DNA of 64,000 nucleotides, from positions 45,161,001 through 45,225,000 of the forward strand of contig CM065806.1 of assembly GCA_033398695.1 (NCBI GenBank), written 5' to 3'. The notes under the pieces are model-generated. The model saw only the letters and a list, made by a program, of their open reading frames with translations, made no database searches and was not told the origin of the DNA. This document shows, in pieces, positions 34,164 to 46,100 of the stretch (position 1 is the first letter of the stretch; each line of letters opens with the position of its first letter). Origin of the DNA: Orobanche coerulescens (Eukaryota; Streptophyta; Magnoliopsida; Lamiales; Orobanchaceae). The translations under genes and the position numbers were made by a program.

Positions 34164-37100
34164 ATGCTCTCAAAATTCCGAGTTTTGCAGATACCAGCTA
34201 CTTTTTCTGCTGCGAAATACAAGACTTATTTTCCTCAAATATTCACAGTCAATGCAAAGCTCCGATCGCAAATGGGGCCAGTTTCGTATTCGACGTCGTC
34301 CGTTTCCTCGTGCAAGTTGCTTTTCCGTCAGCTTTTCGAGAAGGAGTCGTCTACGTACACCTACCTTCTCGCCGATGCTTCTCATCCTGATAAACCAGCT
34401 CTGGTCAGTTCTTATTGCCTTAATTTCCTGCCTCATTTGTGTTAATTAATAACAATATTTGTTATTATTTTATAATTATTATTATTTGTACGTCATTATC
34501 ATTTGTTTGATTATATATTTTCAGGTTAATTTGATGATTTTGACATTGTGTTTAGAGTACCAAGGGTTGGATTGATTGGGGCTTTTCTGAGATTTAACGA
34601 GAGTGCGCCTAAATTGTTGCAGTTATTGCTTGCCAATCCATTTTAAACCTTTTTTGAGATTTGATTTTTTTTTGGAAAAGATTGTGTTAGAATGGAAATG
34701 GTTTGCCTGTTCATACTAAACTGGTGTAGTTGGCTCTTTAATTCTTAGTTAATAAAATACTGGACAGACGTCACAGACCAGGTTGACAGACTTATGATGC
34801 AAAATCTGTGGTCTGTTTTAACTCACAACTTAATCCTCTTCTCCTCCCTTTCTGAACAGGTTATATCTGGTTTTGGATTTTGATGAGAAAATAATGTGGA
34901 GAATATTTTCCTCACCTTTTGCTTAATTAGTATTCTTTTTGTTTTTTGGTTGGAGCTTTCATCTTTTTTTTTTTTTTTTTTTTTCCTCACCGAAATTCCA
35001 AGGCCAACATAGCATGTATGCTTGTAATAGTGAAAATGAATTGTAACGTGAAGATCCTTTTGAGTGAATGTTTTTTTTGGATGTGCACGGGCCATGAGTT
35101 TTTTTTTATCCAGTTACGGAAGTTGTAGGTAATAGGAAAAGAAGTAATAGACTGTAATTCAGAATACTGTACTTCGGTTTTCATTTCGGATATTTGGTGT
35201 TGATGTTTCGACATTTAATAAGAATTCCACTCTTTTATTATTCTCTAGTTGAGTTCTTGATTCATGTACTAATGCAACTTATCATTCTCCACAGTTGGTC
35301 GACCCAGTAGACAAGACAGTGGACAGAGATCTTTTTCTAGTGAAAGAGTTGGGGCTGAAACTTATATGTGCAATCAATACTCATGTACATGCAGATCATG
35401 TCACTGGCACTGGCTTGCTTAAGGCTCGTCCTTACTTCTTAGGCTTTTTCAATACTACGTGTGACTACATATTTCTTATTGTTTTTTTCCTGTTTTTTTC
35501 TCCTTCAAATGCTTATGTGGTATGGAGCTGAATTTTAAGAATATCTTGAGTTTTAATGCAGCATAACTGCTTTTAATTTTACATGATAGCTCGAAATTCT
35601 GAGACAGCATTCTGACATGTTCCCTTCTTACATTTACATTGTTATGTTATGCAGAGTAAGAGTCCTGGAGTGCTATCTATCATTTCTAAGGCGAGCAATG
35701 CAAAAGCTGACCTTTTGGTTGAACCTGGCGACAAGATCTGTTTTGGTGATCTCTTTCTGGAGGTACATGAAATTGCTGTTTATTGGACAATGATATTCAT
35801 GATATGAGATAAACAGGGGATGTGTTTTGGAAGTAATAAACTGGTCGGCGTGGGTTGAAAAACTGATTGTATTATTCCTACCGTAGAGTTTTGGAGATCA
35901 AGTGTTTGATTGACCATGTGGTAAATTCGGTGATTGACACTAGTAATTCTTATTTATATTTGTCAAAGGCGCCTATTGAGTTCGCTACCACCTACGCTCT
36001 AATTTATCATTCCTTCATCTTCTTTGCTCTAATAGGGAGGGAGGGAGGGAGGGAGGGGGGAGGGGAGGGAGGGAGGGAGGGAGGCTATGTATGCGAACTA
36101 ATCAAGGCTGTTTGTATGGTTATGGTTTTCCGGTTTCTTGTAGTTGTATGATGTCATATTTGTGATATCATATCACCAACTCGTGTTTCTTATGTTTTGC
36201 AGGTTCGCGCAACACCAGGCCACACACAAGGTTGTGTAACCTATGTCACAGGTGATGGACCTAATCAGCCTGAACCAAGGATGGCTTTTACTGGTGATGC
36301 TTTATTAATACGTGGATGTGGTAGGACGGATTTTCAGGTATTGTTGGTCATGCAAAAACTGAACCACCAAGTTCCACCTTCTTGTGAATTTTTGCCAACC
36401 TTACGTTTAAAGTTGGTTTCTCTTCACTTCAATCTGGAATAGTTTTTTTCTACCCAAAATTTAATTTTTAGCGGGGAAATGTGCTTTATCAGGAGAAAGC
36501 AGTGACTAAAGAAAAATATGTACAGGAATAGATGAATGACATTGTTATTCTATATTTGGACTATTCTTGTTATAGCCCATATGGCTTTTGTGGAGCATTA
36601 ATTATTTAGTTAATCAGTTTGATGGTTGCGCCCCATTGGGTCCCTTGAAGCACATAAGTAGTTCGTTCTAAAGAGAAGGAAAATTAAGCATTTGTGTCGA
36701 AACTCAACCCTTCCGAAAATATGACACAGGACGCAAATGCTGTAACACCCCGAGATATTCGGAGTATATTACAGCGCCGTGGACCCCTACATGGGACCCA
36801 CCAGGCTACAACAAGAAAACACCACTCGACTAACCATTTCGGTCAGCGAGGACACACATTTAAATAATATGACATAAAAAGATACGCCCGGAGCAACCGG
36901 CGAAATAAGCATCAACCGACATTATAACAATTTAAAGTAATACAATACGGAGTTTGAAAAGAAAATCCTAAGTACTCGCGAGTACAATCTATAAGTTTAT
37001 AACTGTGGAAACAACCATATCGAAATGAACAAAAGAAATAAAAAGACCCAAATGCACATGTCAACGACCTTGACCAACATCCTCGTACTGTCCCGGTGCT

Positions 37101-40100
37101 CGTTCGTTCGGATAATCATAACCTGAAATTCATAACAAGAATTTCCCCAAAACGGGTCCCCAAAGGGGTTAGCAATTACGCTAGTACAAGTAATCAAGGC
37201 AAACCAATCGCTTACACATTTCATAGTACATGCACAAATATCATTTCAAAAACCAAAACCAGACATGTCTTTTCCGGAAACAAACAATCACAATCACATT
37301 TGCCTAGGACCGGGACGAAGCCACAAATCCCACCCGAGGCCTCTAAGGACCCTCCCGGGCTGGCCGTATCATAAAACAAATCACGCACATGCATCGCCTA
37401 GGATAGGGACGAAGCTACAAATCCCACCCGAGGCCTCTAAGGACCCTCCCGGGCTGGCTAGCTAAACAAACTCATGAATCCAGAGTGAAGTCATAGATTC
37501 CCCCGAGGCCCCGTCGGACCCTCCCGGGGTGAGCACAATCACACACGATATACATTACCATTTCACGTTAAGCATAAAGGTTTCCAAAAATACTTGCCTC
37601 GAACAATTGACGACGCAACGAACGGAAGGAAAACACCGTGACGCTAGAACCAATAAAGACCGAACCTAACGATTCGAAGAACACAATCACAACCAACTCT
37701 AGACGAATACGGAAATGGAATACACCCGAAAACCCGCCTACGATTCATGTATATTCGTACAAAAATAACAACGAGGGCGGACCACAACCAAACCCTCTCG
37801 ATTCCGTAAAAACCACAAAATATACCATGAATCCGTAGGAAAGCTAATGATACTAACAATATTAATCGTATTCATCATGAATCCACCAACAAAACGGAAT
37901 GAATCGGACGAAAATCCCGGAACCCCCAAATTAACCAAAAATAGGGTTCTAAGAGATATTACCTTTGAAGATCCAAGTACTATGATCCGTAGAACACGCG
38001 TTAGATCGACTATCCGGGCTTCACAACCGAATGAAAATGGTGAAAAATGAATACTCAAGTGATTGATGATGAAGAGTTCTCTCCTCAAGCTCTCTCTCTC
38101 GCGTAAATGGAAGAAGAAGGAAAAAATGAGTTGCTCTCGCTCAAAAACAACGCAATTATAGGGTTGACCGTATTGTGTGCCGCGGCCCAGCTGAAGTGTG
38201 CCGCGGCTGTGCCAAAAATTGCTCCCGAGGAAGGTGCCGCCACCCGACATGTGCCGCGGCACCAGATGCAGACGGTTTTGGCCGAAAATGCAACACGAGT
38301 GTGCCGGGGCCGGATGGGTGTGCCGCGCAGATCGACTTAGCATGTGCTGCCCGACGGTGTGCCGCGCAAGATCTGACTTCAGCAAAGGTGCCGCGGCCCC
38401 GTCGGCATGTGCCGCGGCACACAGTACAGGCCGCTCGGCCAAAAATTGAAAAATGTGTGTGCCGCGGCACACACTCCTTGTGCCGCGGCCCACACCCCTC
38501 CTTGGGTCCTCAAATGAAGAAAAACGACCCGGGAAGAGAATAAAAGCAATAGGAATCGATATTTAGGAACCAATAACACGAAATGGATCCACGGCAACCC
38601 CGAAACGGCGGTTCCGCACAACAATAACGAGAATACAGTTCAATAGATGACAGGAAGGATACACTGAAAGATACACGAGGGTCACTACGATCGAGAAATA
38701 CACCGAAAATGAAAATACAAGGGAAAGAAAAATGCGGATATTACAAATGCCCCCGGAATGCCTTTGAATGGGAAAAGGTGGAAGTATAAATGCAAATGCT
38801 CCACTCTCAGTTTAGAGTACTTAGGCTTAAATAGGACAAATTTATTGCAGGATTAAAAGATTTAGCTGGATGTGGGTTCTTAAAGCAGTCTTCACAGTAC
38901 ATTGAGTACAATAGAAAGACGACACCACCCATTTTTGCATGCTAAAATCTTAAGTTTAAACTTGACTGACGTTTGCACAATCAGTCAAGAAATTATTTCC
39001 TCAGTCTCTAATTTATGATTTATTACGACAATTATAAATTTTTACAATTCAAATATGGTTTTTATGACTTGTGCAGTTGTTTCTGCATGCTGACTTTGAA
39101 CTATTGTTGAACTAATTATCTCAGGGTGGAAGTTCTGAGCAGCTGTACAAGTCGGTTCATTCACAAGTAAGATTGCAGATAACATTTTCTTAACCTGACT
39201 TTGCTCGGTCTACATTGTGAATTTTAATTCCCATTTATTCACAACCATTGCCTAACTCCCGCAGAGTGTTTACTGAAAACAGATATTTACGTTGCCTAAA
39301 GACACATTTGTATATCCAGCCCATGATTACAAAGGGTTCTCTGTAAGGATACACCTAAAATTTGTTGTATTTTTGATGAACGGTATCACCACTGAGTTGC
39401 TTATGCACAAGTGTGGTTTTTAGGTGAGTACTGTTGGAGAGGAGATGCTGTACAATTCCCGCCTGACAAAAGATGAGGTGATTCTATGTAATGTATGTGT
39501 GTGTGTGTGTGTGTTATTTTACTGACTTCATCTTTTCAGGAATATATGATAAAATGTCCAACCTCTCGTGAACAGGATGTGATTAAGTTATTGTACGAAT
39601 TCATGACATTTTACCAGAGTAGGAAGTTTCTTTATTTATAATCATATCTGATAGCAAAGCGAAGAAATTTAGAGAGAACTTGAATAAAGAAGAACAAAAA
39701 TGAGAGAAAATTTCAATAATCAGTATTTAATGTCAATAATCATAAAAAGATAATAATAAGATGATTAAAACGCAGTTCTTAAGCCTTTATTTATATTCTA
39801 AAAGTCCCAACTAAACTAAGAAACTAACTAGGATAAGGAACTAAATAATATCAAATTCTAATGGTTCTAAAATACTAATATCAATTCTCATACTATGAAA
39901 ATACTATTCTTCTTCCAATTATATTAATTATTGTATTCCACTTTCCATCATTTCCCCTACTGGATGCGAGAGCAAAAAACATGATCAACAAATTGAACGT
40001 GGGAAGTTTGATGAAACTCTTGATGATCTCCGAGTTAGGACGACCGGTCCATTCAACCAAATAGCTTTGAATCCTATCGTCAAGCAAATAAGCAGTGGGA

Positions 40101-43100
40101 CGTCCTTTTCAACAAACACGATAGCACAAATGTAATCATCAACAACATGATAAGATTTTTCTTCAAACACCTTGTGTCTCCTCACTTTCGCTTTTCTACC
40201 AAAAGCATACTTCATTTTCTTATTCAGTTTTGGAGGTAGTCGAGAATTAAATACATCACATGCAATCTTGGTATGACAATTTATTTGAAGATGATAAAGA
40301 TCAGATGAAGGAATATGATCACTCCATAAGAATTCGTGTCAAGCATGGTAATAAGAGCTTCATTATGAGATTTACATCTTGTAAATTTAACCCTCGTTTA
40401 TTCTCTTCAACATAAATAAGTCCTTCTAAATCATACACAATCGGAGTGCTTAAAGTGTTGGTAGGAAGGTCTTCAAGAAGTGGTGATGTTTCAATTAGAT
40501 ATTGTGCAAGAAAACCTTCGGTACAATTTTCCTGAAATGTAGTGTTATATACACTATTGGGAATGAGATCATCTTGTAAATGAGAACTTCCCACCAACTC
40601 TACATGAGCTTATACTGCATGTTCCTCAACATTCACAGTGCTTCAAGCAGACATGGAAATCAACTCCTCACAATTAAACATTTATTCAGCTAACATCTCT
40701 AAAGTTAGATTGGAATGTCCCTTCATAACTTCTAAAACTGGGTAGAACAAATCTCCCAACGTCTCTCTTTTACTTTCTTGAAGAATTTCAGTTATGACCT
40801 CCAAATATCCGAAGATAATTTTCCCATGATAATTATATATACAAGTCAAAAAGTGCTTAAAATCTCAATAATCAACTGATCACAATCTAGATCCGACTCG
40901 ATCAAGCCATATTTGCGATTAGCGATTATTTCAACTATAATTCTCATATTTTCACGCAATATCGTAATTGTATAAAACATATTCTCACAGTATGAATTAG
41001 CATGGCAACGTTCAATATGTTCTCATCACATGGAATATCAGGGCTGGTGGTTCTTATAATTTCACTAAGACAAGAATCAACTTCTAATCTTAGCTCATAA
41101 TCGGGATGTTGTAATACTTCTAGCTGTTGGGATTGAGGCCAAAACAAAACGCATCGAGGATCGATCAAGGATTGTATACACAATTATAAATTAAAATGCA
41201 AGGGCTGAAAATTTTATACCCTTAAGACGAGGCTTCAGCCGATTTGTGATGTTGATGATTCCGAAGGCTTTTCGAATGATCTGATGACAAATACGTTCCC
41301 TTCTCTACGTATCACATGTCGGATGGCACGACAAAAAAATTCTCCTCCTTCTTCCTCCAAGGATCGACGACTACAAGAAGAAATGAGGGAGTTATCTTTT
41401 TCTCTCTTTCTACTTGGTGGATAAAGTAGGGTTTCCAAAACCTAGCCTTAGTAGTATATATATACTGCCACTTCACATTAAGTGAGCCTTCAGAGGGCCT
41501 CTTATAATCAATGTTCTAAAAGGCGTTAGGCGGTAGGCGGGCGGACGGGGACCTTCTAGCGCCTAGGCCTTGGAGGCGGCGCCTAGGCGGCTGGGCGCTA
41601 GGCGGTTTTTTTTTTATATATTTTATATTTTATTTATTTTTATATATGCATACAAAATGCATAATAATATTCTTTTCAAAAATAGTCATGAAAAAAAAAC
41701 AACATTCCAATAGTCTTGAAAAAAAAACATTCAAAAAGCAAAAGTCACACACTAAAGTCAAAATTCCATGTCTTCCTCATCTCCATATCCTTCCTCCAAT
41801 ATATGTTCTCCATCTACAACAGCTTTTTTTTTAAAAAAAATAAAAGAAAAAGAAAACCCGAAGGTGAGCTGGAAGAACACTGACCAGAAGATGGAAGAAC
41901 CGCCGGAACTCTGAAGATAATAAAACGGCCGAAATGGAAAAAGTGGACTAGAAGAAGGTGAGCTACCGAAGGTGAAATGGCAGATGGAGAATTAGATGAT
42001 AGTCTCCGCAGCGAAGGTGAAAAGGAAGAAATGAATGGACCGGGAGATACAGAAGAAGGAAAACGGTACTTAGGGTTGAGGGTCCAGCGAAGGAAAACAC
42101 GTTTTTGGACAAAACGTTAAAAAATAAAATAGAAAAGAAAAAAAATCTGGACAGATGGGGTAGTCGCCTAGGACCCGCCTAGCCCGCCTAGGACCCGCCT
42201 AGCCCGCCTAGGACCCGCCTAGCCCGCCTAAGACCCGCTAGCCGCCTGGCAGAACCAATTAGGGGGTAGTGGGGGCGGAGGGCCACCTTTTAGCGCCTAG
42301 GCGGCCGCCTAGGCCGATTTTTAGAACACTGCTTATAATTCAGTCATGTTCCATGATGTATGTGTTGATTTTACAATATCAATCACATATTGTGACATGA
42401 CAATAGCAATTATCTCAAACTCATCGCCGTCTCATGATATTTTCCATATAAATGGAAAAACCTATGATGTTGACGGTTCTGGAATTTCGTTCTATTTCTC
42501 CTTCATATGAAGGTTGCGACAGGAAGGGCATCCGGCGTAAAACTTTGCCACTTTGTTATTTGCATGAGTTATGGTGTTAAGTAATTTTAGACAATTAAAC
42601 GACACTATAATCTTCATGCCACCGACCCCAACATAGTTGGGATTAAGGTGCTGTTGATGATGATGATGATGATGATGATGCTTATAATTCAGTCCACGCC
42701 CTATTGGGTCGCCCTATATGGCCTTTGGCATATGCCTTAATATGTGTGCCTTGTCCATTATTCACACTTATATCCATTTCAATGTGATAATATAATTTAG
42801 TTAATTTAATTAATTAATTAATTATATCTATCACAATAATTTCTCTAAGAATTTAATTATGTATTAAATTAGTTGCCCAGTAACTTTAATAATTCATAAG
42901 ACCGAATTAACTTATCCAATAAATTAAATTAGATCTAATGTCAAATATTCATGAAGAGAGAATAAGCTCAAATTAATCGGTCGTCTATCTTGTTTGCGCG
43001 ACTTTGTAGATTAGTCTGACTTAGCAATGGGATGATCCGAAGAGTGTGAGTAACACTTAGCCGGTCCCCTGGCTCACACCAGTAGCCATAGTTGTTAAAG

Positions 43101-46100
43101 GCGAAAAGCACACCAAGGCGATTCAGGCTCCCATCGCCTGAGGCGCAAGGCGAGGCGTGCGCCTGAGAGATGTGAGGCCCATAAAAACTAAAAAATAAAT
43201 TAAATTGAATTATAAAATTTGTGAAAACATAGTCACAAGAAAATATAACTATCCATAAAAACTTGATAATTAATAAAATCGAAGTGTCAATACAACCAAA
43301 TAAAGATGTCCTACTGTCGAGGCGCGCCTGAGGCGCACGCACCTTGCTGAGGTAGCCCGCCTGGAGCCCGTAGCCCAACTGACAACGAATGCTAAGATCA
43401 TTGCAACTGAGAGCGAATGATGAGATTAGGTTTACAACCAAATTTACCCAACTTAACGGCATCCACTATCTTAGTTCCATCATGATTTCGTAGCAAAAGG
43501 AAAACAAATGAGTTATTTGTTTTTACATATGACAAAACATGTAAATTGACAAAATAACAGTGTGGATGAATAAAATAACAATTTATATTAGTGCTTTGAA
43601 GCGTTTAAGTCAATGTTTTAAAAATCGGTCGAGGCGTACGCCTCGAGGCGCTCCTTGACTCGAAGCGGACAAAAAACAACCCGAGGAGCACGCTTTGGGG
43701 GTCTCCGGGTGAAGCTTACGCCTTTTTCGGGTGAGGCGTACGCCTCGAAGCGTGTACGCCTCGAGGCGAAAAAGCGGACGCTTCAGCTAATGGGTGATTT
43801 TTGGCTTGTTTGGTGGTTTTTTACTGGTATTTGACTGGTTTTGATTATTTTTTACTTTTTTTTTTACTTCTTTACTTTTTCGTTATTTATAATACCATAT
43901 ATAGATAAAACCCTAAATTAAAAACACAACCACCAAACACGCCGTAAAGAAAGAGTACGCTGTTCTTCGTTCCTCTGCTCTCTTCCAGTCTTCCGTTCAT
44001 CTCTGTCGCCGGGCCTCTCTGTCGCCGGCAGCAAAGTCGCACACACACGCACGCCGGAGATCTCTTCGCCGGGCCTCTCTGTCGCCGGATTGCGAAGGCG
44101 AAGAATTTGGGCATCATGTTCCATTATTGGCGATACAAGATGCTCAAGATGTGGACGTTGAGGTGGAAGAAATTAATCAAGCGAGTGGAAGTTCACAACA
44201 AAAAAATTCACAATAAGACACTAGGAAAAATGGTTTGTTCCCTTCGGCCTTCTCCACCAAAATTACTTAATGAAATTGAACATTATAATTAATATGATCT
44301 TATTTTTATGATAGATCATAAACATAAAAGATTGCAATTAATCGATGAGGAATCAGAATGGGAATTCGTGATGAAGAGGAGGAAGATGATAGAGCAATTA
44401 GATATGACGATGATTCCATGGATGATCCCTCAAGTGCTGGCGAAGATGGGAATGACGAGTTCGATGAGTTTTTTAAACTATTGGACACAGATGATTCAAT
44501 ATTTCATTAGATAATGATAATTGTTATGTTCCTTTTTTTTTTTAAAATCTATGACTTTCTGGAGTTTTTGCTTGAAGACACTTGTTTTATGTTTATCTAC
44601 CTAGTTTTATGTTTCATATTATCTAGTTTGTGATGTCTTTTGACATATAACATTTAGTGCTTATGATATTGTTGTTTATTATTTGTTATGTTAGTTTTTT
44701 TTTTTCTGATTTTTGTCCTCAAAGATTGAGGCGTACGCCTCGGACCGCCTCGAGGCGTACGCTTCGCTTCATGACTGCACAACGCCTCGAAAACGCTTTT
44801 CGAGTTTTAAAACATTGGTTAAAGTGTGCTTTCAAGCACCAGCGCTTTACTCAGAAGATCCAAAAAAAAATACTTTTAACCAATCAATAATAAAATTAAT
44901 ACCTTATAAATAATGGAATATTCCCCAAGTAAAGTCCTACAAAATATTCTATTGGGCTAAAAAAGCAAATGAAACGGCTTTTAGGCACATGTCTAATGCT
45001 AATGCAATAGGCATGCCTCCCTATGCTGTTGTATAACCCATATTTTAAATTACAGACCGGAAATAAAGGTTGAGCTCTCATGGGTCACATCCTCAAATTG
45101 AAACCATAATAATAGACACAATCCCTAGATTATATCCAAAGCTCAAAGCAATTTTAAGACGGCAAAACTCTTAGTAATGGGTAGTATGCTTTCTGTTTAA
45201 TCTCATACTTTCAATAAACTCATATAAAACCAAATAGCTCATAGATTTCTGGCCCAACTAAGGTTTTGAATTAAGTATCCCAATAAGGATGGGCCCAAGG
45301 AAAAATGGCTAATATTTTCATGCCACCAAAATGCAAGGACATGTGACCTTACAATTATATCAGGAAGTGGTGACTGTGGTCTTCGAATCAAGTGAGGAGA
45401 TTGGCAAGTGACAAAGATAACCACGGGGACATGGGCGCGGCTAGAACACGGTGGGATGGCGTTTTTGGATGGACTTCGTGTCAAAGAACTCCCGAGACTA
45501 GATCTGCAATTTTTGACATTAGATTCGTGATTTGTGATCTGGCAAGCTGGATCTGAGCGAATGATCTAGGGCGATGAACTGAAGACTTGGTCGCAGACAA
45601 TGGAACGACGATAACTGGACTGGAGCAAAAGTAAACCGTGATGTGGAGAAGTTCGCGTTTGAAACTCACGAATTAGGTGTACAAGTTTTGACTTCTCAAA
45701 ACAAATTTGCGGCTGGCGGTGGAGAGTCTGGACTGCGTGTGGCACGGTGATGGCCGTGGCACCACGTGGAGGCAGTGAACGAGGGATTTAGGTTGTGTTT
45801 CTGATTTTTTTTTTTTTTTTTTTGTGAAATTTGAGAAATCCAAAATCAAAACTATGGTTGAAGGTTGACTGCGGGCTGAAAGCTTTGGAACATTAATTGA
45901 TGAAATTATTTGGTGGAGACTCAACTAAATCTGTGTGCAACCGAAAATCGTGAAAGAACAACTTGCTTTCATGCAGAGGTGGTAGCGAACATGAAGTAAT
46001 TGAGGGAGAATTTCAATAAAAAAAGAGTTGACAGAAAATTTAGTAATCAATATTTGTTGTCAATATAAAAGTATAACAATAAGATGATTAAAAATGTAGC

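Noticed and set aside
34094..34390. Overlapping frame starting near 34094
   Set aside because: It is an out-of-frame reading of ETHE1 exon 1; the 34164 frame matches the protein family and splices correctly.
37738..38493. A 251-codon open frame on the minus strand
   Set aside because: It lies wholly inside the solo LTR and most of its length comes from the GC-rich palindrome array, which lacks stop codons by composition. No protein family is recognisable.
43087..43391. A perfect hAT target duplication for element 2
   Set aside because: The eight bases on either side (CCAGTAGC and CTAAGATC) do not match, so the element is called with low confidence.
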